DNA of 64,000 bases, taken from contig NZ_JAEKEZ010000023.1 of the NCBI RefSeq assembly GCF_016650815.1, positions 1 to 64,000 on the forward strand. Direction: 5' to 3'. This document shows positions 36,074 through 45,072 of this stretch, one piece after another. Every line of letters starts with the position of its first letter. Position 1 is the stretch's first letter. The stretch comes from Pseudomonas sp. TH31 (lineage in GTDB: Bacteria > Pseudomonadota > Gammaproteobacteria > Pseudomonadales > Pseudomonadaceae). The notes below the pieces were generated by a model. It saw only the letters and a program-made list of their open reading frames with translations. It was not told the origin of the DNA and did not search any database. A program made the translations under genes and the position numbers.

Positions 36074-36616
36074 ATGAATTCAACCAAGTCCGACACCAAG
36101 CCCACCGCTGCCCCGATCGATCACCTGCGCTTCCACCGCCCTCACGCTCACCTCGCCCCGACCTTCGGCAATGACACCTTCGCCCTGCGCGCCGAGGCGT
36201 TTGCGCGGTTCTTCGGCACGCCAACGTTCCTGGGGGCACAAACCCTGATCGTGGCCATCTGGATCGGCGTCAACCTGGCGGGCGTGACTCACTTCGACGT
36301 CTACCCCTTCATCCTGCTCAACCTGGCGTTCAGCCTGCAGGCGGCCTATGCCGCGCCGCTGATTCTGCTGGCCCAGACCCGTCAGGCTGCGCGTGATAAA
36401 GTCAACTCCGAGGCCGACGCGCAACACCGCGAAGCCCTGGCGGTTGCTAACAGCGAGCGCCAGGCTCAGGCCGCACAGAATACGACGCAATTGATGGAGT
36501 TGCTGGAGCAGAACACCCGGCTCACCGAGTTGACCAAGAGCCTGACCGAGCGCATCGAAAACCTGACCTCGGAAATGCATCAGCATTTTGTGCACAAGGA
36601 TGGGCCGAAAGCCTGA
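36074..36616 (+). CDS. DUF1003 membrane protein
   Basis: This 180-residue protein with the DUF1003 core has two hydrophobic segments (FLGAQTLIVAIWIGVNLAGV and FILLNLAFSLQAAYAAPLIL), then a charged C-terminal helix (LLEQNTRLTELTKSLTERIE) likely to form a coiled coil. DUF1003 proteins are small inner-membrane proteins without a settled role. It is convergent with a LysR gene seven bases away. Confidence 0.88.
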   Translation: MNSTKSDTKPTAAPIDHLRFHRPHAHLAPTFGNDTFALRAEAFARFFGTPTFLGAQTLIVAIWIGVNLAGVTHFDVYPFILLNLAFSLQAAYAAPLILLAQTRQAARDKVNSEADAQHREALAVANSERQAQAAQNTTQLMELLEQNTRLTELTKSLTERIENLTSEMHQHFVHKDGPKA

Positions 36617-36623
36617 CGCTTAT

Positions 36624-37502
36624 TCAAGGTAGCCGTAGCGCTCGCCCCAGTTCGTCGAACAGCGTCACCACCGAGCGCAAGGCGCGGCAGTCCGGGCGGG
36701 TCAGCAACCACAGCGCCGTGTCGCAACCGAGCAACGGTTCGGTCAATGGCTGCAAGCTGTCACCCATCAGAAAGTCCGGCAACGCCGCGACGCCGAGCCC
36801 CGCCCGCACCAACTCCGTCACCGACAGCATGCTGTTGCAGCGATAACCCGGCACCACGCCGGGTAATTGCTGTCGGCGCCAGGCAATGGTCGGATGATCG
36901 GGCAGGAAGTCGTCCGGAGCGATCCAGGTCAGCGAAGCCAGATCGGTGGGATCAACCGTTTTCAGGTAGGCCGCACTGCCACAGACCCGATACGAGACCT
37001 GCGCCAGGCATCGCCCGACCAAATGCTCCGGCGGTGTACGGGTCAGGCGCAGGGCGATGTCGGCATCCCGGCGGCTGAGGTTGGCGAAATCGTTGGAGGT
37101 GCTGAGTTCGATGGTCAACGCCGGGTAGGACGGCATGAATTGCGCCAGCGCCGGCAGCAACAAACCCTGCAGGACGGAATCGGTGCAGGTCAGGCGCACG
37201 GTGCCGCTGATGACCTCACCGCCCTGCTCGACCCCGATGCGTGCCGCGTCCAGCGCCTGTTCGGCGCGCTCAGCCTGCACCGCCAGGGACTGCGCCAAAC
37301 TTGTCGGCAGGTAGCCGGCGCGGCTTTTTTCGAACAATTGCTGGCCGAGTGCGGCTTCCAGTCGGCGCACAGCGCGGAATACCGTCGAGACGTCGACTTT
37401 CAACAGCTGTGAAGCCCGGGCCAGAGAGCCGCCACGGACCAGGGCCAGGATCAACGCCAGGTCCGGGTAATCGAGCCGATAGTGCGACAGTGCATTGATC
37501 AA
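36624..37502 (-). CDS. LysR-type regulator divergent from the GATase-like gene
   Basis: This LTTR of about 292 residues starts near INALSHYRLDYPDLALILAL, with HTH SLARASQLLKVDVSTVFRAV. The start is uncertain: TTG at 37502 gives a normal LTTR N-terminus, while the open frame continues to 37595. Two direct repeats AACGCCAAT 21 bases apart (37510 and 37531) lie just upstream and would be within the longer reading, which favours the shorter one. It probably controls the divergent gene. Confidence 0.8.
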   Translation of the reverse strand: MINALSHYRLDYPDLALILALVRGGSLARASQLLKVDVSTVFRAVRRLEAALGQQLFEKSRAGYLPTSLAQSLAVQAERAEQALDAARIGVEQGGEVISGTVRLTCTDSVLQGLLLPALAQFMPSYPALTIELSTSNDFANLSRRDADIALRLTRTPPEHLVGRCLAQVSYRVCGSAAYLKTVDPTDLASLTWIAPDDFLPDHPTIAWRRQQLPGVVPGYRCNSMLSVTELVRAGLGVAALPDFLMGDSLQPLTEPLLGCDTALWLLTRPDCRALRSVVTLFDELGRALRLP

Positions 37503-37509
37503 TTGGGTA

Positions 37510-37539
37510 AACGCCAATATTGAGTGCGTGAACGCCAAT
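37510..37539. promoter_or_regulatory. direct repeats AACGCCAAT, 21 bp apart
   Basis: Two identical 9-mers (37510-37518, 37531-37539) are spaced two helical turns apart between the divergent LysR and GATase-like genes, a plausible LysR site. Confidence 0.45.
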
Positions 37540-37620
37540 CTATAGTGGGTGCCAGAAACGAACAACCTCGTCACAGGGTTAGTCGTCACTTTCAAGATCG
37601 CTGTTTAAAAGGAAAACCAA

Positions 37621-38339
37621 ATGGACGCTGTTTCTCCTGCAACCGCTATTCGCATCGCCCTGATCGGCGACTACGACCCGCAAGTCACCGCCCATCAAGC
37701 CATCCCCGTCGCCCTCGGCATGGCCGCCGAACATTCAGGCCTGAACGTGCAATTGCAATGGCTCGCCACTGACCACATCCACGCCGATACTGCGCTCGAA
37801 ACATTCGACGGTTTCTGGTGTGTGCCCGCCAGCCCCTATCGCGATAGGGACGGCGCCTTGCGGGCGATCCGGTTTGCCCGCGAACATCAGCGACCGTTCC
37901 TTGGGACCTGCGGCGGTTTTCAACACGCGGTGCTGGAATATGCCCGCAATGTACTGGGCTGGGCCGATGCCGAGCACGGAGAAACCGCCCCGAGGCTGCG
38001 CGGGCCTTGCTCACGCCGCTGACGTGCGCGCTGGTGGAGGCGGTCGACAGCATTCAACTGGTGGAAGGCTCGTTGATCGCCGGGGCGTATGAAAAGTCCG
38101 AAATTCACGAAGGCTATCGCTGCCGCTATGGTGTGAATCCGCAATTCGAACAGGCGCTACTGAAGCAGCAACTCAAGGCTGTCGGTCACGATTCGACAGG
38201 GGATTTGCGCGCGGTGGAATTGAAAGGTCATCCGTTCTTCGTCGCCACCCTGTTCCAGCCGGAACGTGCGGCCCTCAAGGGGACTTTGCCGCCTCTGGTT
38301 CGGGCCTTGATCGAGGCCTGTGCGAGGCAACAGTCATGA
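37621..38339 (+). CDS. CTP synthase C-terminal-like GATase domain protein, frame interrupted
   Basis: This class I glutamine-amidotransferase-like protein has TAIRIALIGDYDPQVTAHQA, PFLGTCGGFQHAVLEYARN (nucleophile Cys in GTCGG) and, after the break, GYRCRYGVNPQFEQALLKQQ and KGHPFFVATLFQPERAALKG (His in the late motif is not typical). It resembles proteins named CTP synthase C-terminal region-related. One base seems missing in the C run at 37988-37991; adding it joins the two frames into about 239 residues. A probable sequencing deletion. The function is unknown beyond the fold. Confidence 0.78.
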
Positions 38340-38658
38340 TCGCCGCCACCCCGCCGCCGCACTATTACGCGGTGATCTTTACGTCCCTGCGCACCGACGG
38401 TGACCTGGGTTACGCCGAGGCGGCCGAGCGCATGGTCGAACTGGCTCGCGAGCAACCGGGCTTCCTCGGTGTGGAGTCAGCCCGGGCGAGGACGGGTTGG
38501 GGATTACCGTGTCGTACTGGACCAGCGAGTCGGCGATTTTGGCGTGGAAGCATCACCCCGAGCACAGTGCGATTCGTGAGCGTGGGCGCTCGACGTGGTA
38601 TGCGGCGTGTCATACGCGGGTGTGCCGGGTTGAGCGGGCTTATGAGTTCAAACTTTAA
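38336..38658 (+). CDS. antibiotic biosynthesis monooxygenase-like protein, frame interrupted
   Basis: This small alpha/beta-barrel ABM-domain protein begins MIAATPPPHYYAVIFTSLRT, with ERMVELAREQPGFLGVESAR. After a lost base at about 38481-38486 the second half reads GITVSYWTSESAILAWKHHP and ends RVCRVERAYEFKL, the family's heme-oxygenase-like fold. Repaired length is about 107 residues. Its start overlaps the stop of the GATase-like gene by four bases, so they are likely cotranscribed. Its substrate cannot be inferred. Confidence 0.78.
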
Positions 38659-38683
38659 TTGATGCAGCGTTTTGAAGGACGCC

Positions 38684-38760
38684 TTCGCGAGCAAGCCCGC
38701 TCCCACATTGGATTTTGTGAACGCCGCAAATCCAGTGTGGGAGCGGGCTTGCTCGCGAAG
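38684..38760. repeat. REP palindrome pair, family B
   Basis: CGCGAGCAAGCCCGCTCCCA faces its complement across about 30 bases, between the ABM-like gene and the DUF3509 gene. Confidence 0.85.
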
Positions 38761-38786
38761 AGGCCAGCAAGATCACCACAAAAACA

Positions 38787-39113
38787 TCACCCCTGAACCA
38801 AACTCCGCACCGCCGATATCTGCGGCACTTCCCGCCGATTCATATACACCCGCAACGGTTCGGTAATGTTGATCCGGTCATCAATATTCTGATCCAGCAA
38901 TAACTGAATCAACTCACGTTTGAGGGTCATGGCCTGCTCCGGGCCTGGCGCCCAGACGAACTCGCTGGTGGGAATAATGCCGTCGTCCGCCACGTCCATG
39001 CCAAAGGAGTCTTCACTGAAACGCACGATGTACTGACCGGTTTTTCGATTGAGGCCAACGAAGCCTTTGAGCTGGTCAGCGGCCTGGCAGATGAGCTGGG
39101 AAGTGATGCGCAT
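38787..39113 (-). CDS. DUF3509 family protein
   Basis: This 108-residue cytoplasmic protein starts MRITSQLICQAADQLKGFVG and has the DUF3509 features (YIVRFSEDSFGMDV and the C-terminal NRREVPQISAVRSLV). The family is almost restricted to Pseudomonas and has unknown function. The start was chosen for the TGAGG seven bases upstream. Confidence 0.85.
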   Translation of the reverse strand: MRITSQLICQAADQLKGFVGLNRKTGQYIVRFSEDSFGMDVADDGIIPTSEFVWAPGPEQAMTLKRELIQLLLDQNIDDRINITEPLRVYMNRREVPQISAVRSLVQG

Positions 39114-39348
39114 GATAAACCTCACAAAAGGTCGCTAAGGGACCGGTGATCGATGGTTTACACGCAGGGCTGGCGAACGGGTTTCCCTCTGGCGGGGAAA
39201 CTGCCGCGGCCAAGAGTACTGCAAAGAACCGCACAAAAGCGCAGAAAAAACTGTTTTAAACAAGTTTATGTCGGTCTTGCGATAGCGCTTGCGGCGCTCA
39301 GTTGTTAAAAGGGACGTCTTTGAAAACCTCTGCGAAAGGATCTCGACC

Positions 39349-40475
39349 ATGCCTGTTACCTTCAGCAAAAGCGCCTTGGCGCTGGGCCTGCTGCTCTGCC
39401 TCGGCCAGGCACAGGCTGCCAGCCAGACCAGCCCCACCGCGCTGGCGACCACATTAGGCATCCCGCATCCGGCCGTGATTGCCCACCGTGGCGCGTCCTT
39501 CGATGCCCCGGAATCCACCGCTGCCTCCTACAAACTGGCCCGCGATTTGGGCGCCGACTACCTGGAAATGGACCTGCAACGCAGCAAGGATGGCGTGCTG
39601 TTCGCCTTGCACGACAACAACCTGCAACGCACCACCGACGTTGCCAGCAAATTCCCTGAGCGCAAGGATGCGCCGGCCAACCAGTTCACCCTCGCCGAAC
39701 TGAAAACCCTCGACGCCGGTAGCTGGTTCAACGCCGCCTACCCTGATCGCGCGCGTGCGGCCTACGTCGGCCTGAAGATTTTGACCCTCGATGAAATCAT
39801 CGACATCGCCCAGGGCAACCCGCTGCACAAGCCCGGCCTGTACATCGAGACCAAAGAGCCAAAGCAATTCCCCGGTATCGAGCATGACCTGAAGGAGAAA
39901 CTCCAGGATCGCGGCTGGCTGAGCCCGGCGGGCTCGAAACTGGCGAAGAGCGAGCTCTCGGTCGGCCAGGGCAAAGGCAAGGTCGTGCTGCAAACCTTCG
40001 AAAAGAGCAGCCTCGAACTGCTGCAAAAGAAATGCCCAACGTGCCGAAGGTCCTGTTGCTGTGGGTCGGTGAAGGCAGTATCGAGCCGAAATCCAAAGAG
40101 ACCTTCGCGCAATCCGGCGACAAGGACAAAGCCACTTACTACGCCAGGCAAGAGCCGAAAAGCAAAGCCGAATTCCAGCAATGGATCGAGTACGCCAAGG
40201 CCCAGGGCGCGATCGGCACCGGCCCTTCGGCGGCGCTGACCAAGGGCGGCGACCAGAGCTATTCGGACCTGGTGCAACCCTGGATGAACCAGTACACCCA
40301 CGATCAGGGCATGCTGGTGCACGTCTACACCGTCGACGATGCCGTGGATTACCAAAAGGTGATGGATGCCGGCGTCGATGGCATCTTCACCAATCGCGCC
40401 AGCGAACTGCTGAAGTTCTACAAACGCCCGGCGGCTGGCTCCGTCGCGCAATTGCTGCAGAACAACGGCTACTGA
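39349..40475 (+). CDS. glpQ: glycerophosphodiester phosphodiesterase (GlpQ), frame interrupted
   Basis: This is a periplasmic GDPD enzyme that hydrolyses glycerophosphodiesters to glycerol-3-phosphate and alcohol. A signal peptide (ALALGLLLCLGQAQA) precedes the TIM-barrel with AHRGASFDAPESTAASYKLA (catalytic His-Arg), LEMDLQRSKDGVLFALHD (Glu, Asp, His) and, late, VYTVDDAVDYQKVMDAGVDG. One base seems missing in the A run at 40030-40032: LLQKK then continues MPNVPKVLLLWVGEG in the other frame. Repaired length is about 375 residues. The ATG at 39349 has GAAAGGA upstream. It stands alone. Confidence 0.9.
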
Positions 40476-40506
40476 TCGGCACCTGAGGCGACAGCGCGTC
40501 GACCTC

Positions 40507-40599
40507 TTCGCGAGCAAGCCCGCTCCCACATTGGATCGCCTGCATACATGGAGTCTGTGAACGACTGCGATCCAGTGTGGGAGCGGGCTTGCTCGCGAA
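40507..40599. repeat. REP palindrome pair, family B
   Basis: CGCGAGCAAGCCCGCTCCCA faces GTGGGAGCGGGCTTGCTCGC, between glpQ and the PepSY gene. Confidence 0.87.
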
Positions 40600-40689
40600 T
40601 GCTTTACCGCCGCCGAAGAATTAAGGGTGAGTTAAGTTGCGCTGGTTAATCTGAGCCCACTTAAACAGCTCACCCAAGGAAAGACGCTT

Positions 40690-41007
40690 ATGAAAACCCT
40701 GACTGCCCTGTTCGCCGCCGCGGCCCTGACTGTTACTGCTGGCCTGGCCCAGGCTGACGTTCGCCCGGACTTGATTCCGGGGCTGCTGAAAGCGGGCACC
40801 ATCATGGACCTGGAAAAACTCAACCAGGCCGCCCTCGCCCAGCACCCAGGCACTACAGCGGCGAACATCACCGACACCGAACTGGATCAGACTGCCACCG
40901 GCACCTACGTCTATCAGGTGGAAATCCGCGACGCCAAAGGCGTTGAGTGGGACGTGGACCTGGACGCCAAGACCGGCCAGGTGCTGAGCAACAAACAGGA
41001 CAAATAA
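40690..41007 (+). CDS. PepSY-domain exported protein
   Basis: This 105-residue protein has a signal peptide (MKTLTALFAAAALTVTAGLA then QA) and one PepSY domain (GTYVYQVEIRDAKGVEWDVD, LDAKTGQVLSNKQDK). PepSY domains occur in peptidase inhibitors and in metal- or redox-linked periplasmic proteins. Its partner is unknown. AAGGAAAGACGCTT lies before the ATG. Confidence 0.85.
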   Translation: MKTLTALFAAAALTVTAGLAQADVRPDLIPGLLKAGTIMDLEKLNQAALAQHPGTTAANITDTELDQTATGTYVYQVEIRDAKGVEWDVDLDAKTGQVLSNKQDK

Positions 41008-41020
41008 TCACCGCAGTCCC

Positions 41021-41111
41021 TGCAGGAGCGAAGCTTGCTCGCGAAGACGGCAGCACATTCAACATTGATGTGACAGACACACCGCTTTCGCGAGCAAGCT
41101 TCGCGCCTACA
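41021..41111. repeat. diverged REP pair, family B
   Basis: GCAGGAGCGAAGCTTGCTCG and CGCGAGCAAGCTTCGCGCCT face each other after the PepSY gene. Confidence 0.75.
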
Positions 41112-41122
41112 CGTTTTTTAAT

Positions 41123-41153
41123 AACGCACGATCTTCGGGTCGTGCGTTTTTTT
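41123..41153 (+). terminator. intrinsic terminator
   Basis: AACGCACGA and TCGTGCGTT form a 9-bp stem followed by a T run. It probably ends the PepSY transcript; the REP pair lies between. Confidence 0.85.
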
Positions 41154-41236
41154 GTGCCTGCGTGCGCCAGGGGCCACTGGAATCCGTTCACGACGCAGAA
41201 CGGCACGTTGTTTACCTTCAGCCTGCCAACAGTGGA

Positions 41237-41689
41237 TTAAGCCGTAGTACTGACCATCGACCCGGAAGTGCTGCTGCCTTCGTCCTGTAGCGCCTGCACC
41301 AACGCCGAGGTGGCGGTCTCCAACGAGCCCGAGGTGGCTGAGAGCTGCGACTGCGCGGCGGCAACAGCCGCGGCCTTGGCATCGGGGCTTTCCTGCCTGG
41401 CCTGAGCCGCTTGCAGTTGCTGCTGTTGTTCCTGCAGTTGCTTTTGCAGTTCAGCGATCTGCTTGCGCAGCGCTTTCACGGCATCGGATTCAGTGCTGCT
41501 GCTCGAACTGCTACTGCCGCCAGCCGGCGCGGCTCCGCCAGCAGCAGCCTTGGGGCCATCGCTGGAAGTCGTGCTGCTGGAGGTGGTGGACGTTGCTGAT
41601 GTAGTGTCGCCAGTGCTGCCGTTGATCGAGGTTTGGCTCGTCGGCGTCGAGAGGGTCTGATTGATCGAAACAGAGGTGATGCTGACCAT
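41237..41689 (-). CDS. low-complexity coiled-coil protein (FlxA-like)
   Basis: The 150-residue product has a Ser/Thr-rich first half (residues 1-70). A strong coiled coil follows (ALRKQIAELQKQLQEQQQQL, then QAAQARQESPDAKAAAVAAA), and then a Ser/Ala-rich tail. It has no signal peptide or membrane segment. It resembles the FlxA-like proteins of Pseudomonas, whose role is not established. Confidence 0.7.
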   Translation of the reverse strand: MVSITSVSINQTLSTPTSQTSINGSTGDTTSATSTTSSSTTSSDGPKAAAGGAAPAGGSSSSSSSTESDAVKALRKQIAELQKQLQEQQQQLQAAQARQESPDAKAAAVAAAQSQLSATSGSLETATSALVQALQDEGSSTSGSMVSTTA

Positions 41690-41800
41690 GGGACTTATCC
41701 TATTTGGGTTCAGGTTAAATCCATCATCGACATCGTTTAGCCGGACTTGAGATCAACTGTGTACCGACTCGGTAAGCAAGCCGGTACACAGCCTTTTCCG

Positions 41801-43423
41801 TTACGCGCTCAGGCGCGACGTCACCTCATTCAACTGCCCCGACAACCCGTGCAGGTTGTGGCTCGCCGCTTCGGTGCGCTGCACGTGGTCCAGGTTGGTA
41901 CTGGCGATGCTGGTGATCTCGGTCAGGTTGCGCGAGATGTCTTCGGCCACCGACGTCTGCTCTTCGGCCGCCGTGGCGATCTGGCGGTTCATGTCGCGGA
42001 TGGCTTCCACGGCATGGGTGATGCGCTCCAGCATGGCGCCGGCCTGGGTCACTTGCTCGACACTTTCTTCGCTGCGCGACTGACCGCTTTCAATCGCCTG
42101 GGCAGCGTCCACCGCACCGGTTTGCACGGTCTGGATGATCTGGTTGATTTCGATGATCGACGCCGCCGTACGCTGGGCCAGGCTGCGCACTTCATCGGCC
42201 ACCACTGCAAAACCGCGTCCGGCTTCACCGGCGCGGGCCGCTTCGATCGCCGCGTTCAGCGCCAGCAAATTGGTCTGCTCGGCGATCCCGCGAATCACTT
42301 CCAGCACCTTGCCGATACGCCCGCTGTCGGTTTCCAGACGACGGATCACGGTGGCGGTGTTGGCGATTTCGCCGCGCATTTGGGTGATGGTCTGAATGGT
42401 GCCCTGCATGACTTTTTCGCCCTGCTGGGCGGACTGGTCGGCATCATCGGCCGCACGTGCAGCGTCCGCTGCGTGACGAGCGACTTCCTGCGCGGTGGCA
42501 GACATTTCGTTCATCGCCGTGGCCACCTGATCGGTGCGGTTGAACTGCTCGTTGGTGCCGTTGGCCATCAACGTGGCGATGGAGTTCAGCTCGCCGCTGG
42601 CGCTGTCCAGGTCCGACGCACTGCGCTGCAAACGGGTGAAGGTTTCGGCAAGGAAATCGCGCAAGGTGTTGGCCGCCATCGCCAGTTTGCCCAACTCGTC
42701 TTCACGGCTGCTGGCCACGCGCTCGGCGAATTTACCCTGGCTGAGTTGCGCCACGTAGTCGATCAGCTTGCGAATCGGGTCAACCAGGTTGCGGTTGATC
42801 AGCCACAGGCTCAAGAGCCCGATCAGCAGCCCGGACGCGAGCATCACGATGATCCCCAGCAACACCGTGCGATCGGCACTGGCGCTGATCAACGCCGACT
42901 GCTCGGTGCCGTGCTTGCGCAGTTCACCAACCAATTCGCTCATCTGATCGCTGGTGGCACGGTCCATACCCTTGACCGCGTTGTCGCCTGCCGTTGGATC
43001 GGCGCCGGCAGCAACATAGGCATCACGACCTTTCTGGTAAGCGTTACCCAACTGGCGATGTTCGTCACGCAGGCGTTCGATGCTGCTCTTGAGTTGGCCA
43101 TCCAGGCCTTTCTGCCCGGCCAGTTCGCCGAGAATGCCCTGCACGTCGCGCTGACGGTCTTCGAATTGCTTCCAGTATTTGTCCAGGTCCGCCGGCTGCT
43201 TGCCGCGCAGCAGCACGTTTTTCCACTCCTGAACCTGCACCTTGAATTGCAGGTTGGCTTCATCGATCAATTGCGACGTGCGCAGCGGGCCGTCGATCAG
43301 GTTGGCGTAACGCTGGACGCCACTGGACAGGAAGTGAAAGCAGGCCAAGGCGATCAACAACATCGCCAACAGGCTGCCACTCAGCAACGCGAGGATTTGG
43401 GCTCTCAGGGATTTTTTCAGCAT
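41801..43423 (-). CDS. methyl-accepting chemotaxis protein
   Basis: This 540-residue chemoreceptor has a short N-terminal membrane helix (ILALLSGSLLAMLLIALACF), a periplasmic four-helix-like sensor (about 40-190) and a second membrane helix (TVLLGIIVMLASGLLIGLLS). A HAMP domain and the cytoplasmic signalling hairpin follow (TNLLALNAAIEAARAGEAGR, GFAVVADEVRSLAQRT). It relays ligand binding to CheA/CheW. The ligand is not evident. The ATG at 43423 was chosen because it starts the first helix. Confidence 0.95.
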   Translation of the reverse strand: MLKKSLRAQILALLSGSLLAMLLIALACFHFLSSGVQRYANLIDGPLRTSQLIDEANLQFKVQVQEWKNVLLRGKQPADLDKYWKQFEDRQRDVQGILGELAGQKGLDGQLKSSIERLRDEHRQLGNAYQKGRDAYVAAGADPTAGDNAVKGMDRATSDQMSELVGELRKHGTEQSALISASADRTVLLGIIVMLASGLLIGLLSLWLINRNLVDPIRKLIDYVAQLSQGKFAERVASSREDELGKLAMAANTLRDFLAETFTRLQRSASDLDSASGELNSIATLMANGTNEQFNRTDQVATAMNEMSATAQEVARHAADAARAADDADQSAQQGEKVMQGTIQTITQMRGEIANTATVIRRLETDSGRIGKVLEVIRGIAEQTNLLALNAAIEAARAGEAGRGFAVVADEVRSLAQRTAASIIEINQIIQTVQTGAVDAAQAIESGQSRSEESVEQVTQAGAMLERITHAVEAIRDMNRQIATAAEEQTSVAEDISRNLTEITSIASTNLDHVQRTEAASHNLHGLSGQLNEVTSRLSA

Positions 43424-43648
43424 CGAGTGATACTCATGACAAGAAAGAAGCACGCCTGATTGGGCGTGAAAGACGTCCAAACTTCCCTGTCTGCAATCTC
43501 GGCTCGTGGCCAAAGCCGCGCAACCTGACACCTGCGTCATCGGCGTGCCAGAGCGCTTCTTGAATCCTTCCCGACCACCGGTAACGCACACGTTTGCGCC
43601 GCCATGTAACCGTCACAAAACCGTCAAAACACCTTGCGATGATGCCCG

Positions 43649-43778
43649 GTAGCCGCTGTCGAGCAGCGCGAGGCGCGGGCCGCGATCGGACGCGGTGTTC
43701 CTGAAACACCGAGTCGCCTGATTTTACGACGGCTACGCCGCCGGACGCTGCCTCGCGGTGCTCGACAGCTGCTACGGG
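43649..43778. repeat. REP palindrome pair, family C
   Basis: GTAGCCGCTGTCGAGCAGCG faces GCCGGACGCTGCCTCGCGGT and CTCGACAGCTGCTACGGG. This third family recurs at 63.5 kb. It occupies most of the 410-bp gap before zntB. Confidence 0.82.
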
Positions 43779-43833
43779 CGATAGCAGCCATAACGCGGCA
43801 TTAGCGACCGGCACTTCTTCTCAGCGAGACCTC

Positions 43834-44856
43834 ATGAACCACAGCATCGACCAAAGCCATCGCGACACTGACTTGTTCGGCCTGCTTTACGGCTTCCGTT
43901 TTCGTCCCGGTGAGCGCGGCCGGGAGATCGATTCGGCCGAAGCCCTGCGATGCCTGCAACACACCGAAGGCAACGACGAATTCCTTTGGCTACACCTGAA
44001 CCTGGCCCACGCCGCGTGCGAGCGCTGGATGAAAAGCCATCTGGAATTACCCGAGGAGTTTTTCGAGGCGCTGCACGAAGGCTCCCGCTCGACCCGCATC
44101 GAGCATGTCGACTCGGCGTTGCTGGCGGTGGTCAACGACGTGGTGTTCAACCTCAGCAGCATGGTGTCTTCGGATGTCTCGACGCTGTGGGTCTGCGCCC
44201 GCAGCAAGCTGATCATCAGCGCTCGGCTGCAACCGCTGCACTCGGTGGACAAGCTTCGCTCCTCGGTGAAGGCCGGTGAATGTTTTCGCTCACCGCTGGA
44301 GTTGCTGGTGCACCTGCTGCGCGATCAGGGCGAGGTGCTGACGCAGATCGTGCGCAAGACCAGCCAGAGTGTCGATCAGATCGAAGATGAGTTGCTGTCT
44401 TCGCGGCTGTCGACCAACCGTGCCGAATTGGGCGCCAATCGCCGGGTGCTGGTGCGCCTGCAACGCTTGTTGGCGCTGGAGCCGGGGTCGTTATTGCGCC
44501 TGCTCAACCGTCCGCCGCAATGGTTGCAGAAGGAAGACGTCAAGGAGTTGCGCAAGTCCACCGAGGAGTTTGCGCTGATCATCAACGACCTCACGGCCCT
44601 CGGTGAACGGATCAAGCTGTTGCAGGAAGAAATCGCGGCCAACCTCAACGAGCAGAGCAACCGCACGTTGTTCACCCTGACCGTGGTGACGGTGCTGGCG
44701 TTGCCGATCAACATCATTGCCGGTTTTTTCGGCATGAACGTCGGCGGGATACCACTCTCGGGCGACCCGGAAGGGTTCTGGATTCTGGTGGCGCTGGTGG
44801 CGACCTTCACCCTACTGGCCGGGCGTTGGGCGTTTCGTAAGCGCCAGGATTACTAA
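43834..44856 (+). CDS. zntB: CorA-family zinc transporter ZntB
   Basis: This 340-residue metal transporter has a long cytoplasmic helical domain and two C-terminal membrane helices, with the GMN signature in FGMNVGGIPLSG between them. It matches ZntB in length and layout; ZntB mediates zinc transport across the inner membrane, while the related CorA moves Mg2+. The ATG at 43834 has GCGAGACC upstream. It stands alone between REP pairs. Confidence 0.88.
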   Translation: MNHSIDQSHRDTDLFGLLYGFRFRPGERGREIDSAEALRCLQHTEGNDEFLWLHLNLAHAACERWMKSHLELPEEFFEALHEGSRSTRIEHVDSALLAVVNDVVFNLSSMVSSDVSTLWVCARSKLIISARLQPLHSVDKLRSSVKAGECFRSPLELLVHLLRDQGEVLTQIVRKTSQSVDQIEDELLSSRLSTNRAELGANRRVLVRLQRLLALEPGSLLRLLNRPPQWLQKEDVKELRKSTEEFALIINDLTALGERIKLLQEEIAANLNEQSNRTLFTLTVVTVLALPINIIAGFFGMNVGGIPLSGDPEGFWILVALVATFTLLAGRWAFRKRQDY

Positions 44857-44868
44857 AGTCTAAAGCAA

Positions 44869-44963
44869 GATCAAAAGATCGCAGCCTTCGGCAGCTCCTA
44901 CAGGTGTACACATTCCCCCCGTAGGAGCTGCCGAAGGCTGCGATCTTTTGATCTTTTGATCTT
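44869..44963. repeat. REP palindrome pair, family A
   Basis: GATCAAAAGATCGCAGCCTT faces GTAGGAGCTGCCGAAGGCTG, between zntB and pitA. Confidence 0.88.
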
Positions 44964-45072
44964 GCGGATCAACGGATAACCAAACCCCCCAAACACTGAC
45001 CCACCGCAGTCTCTCTGTCATATTTTGAAACGATCATAGGCAATACTCCTTCCTCACTCAGGATTGTCCGTG

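Noticed and set aside
41157..41230. Possible histidine-kinase tail (GTLFTFSLPTVD) downstream of a terminator
   Set aside because: Too short and without an upstream kinase domain; could be chance.
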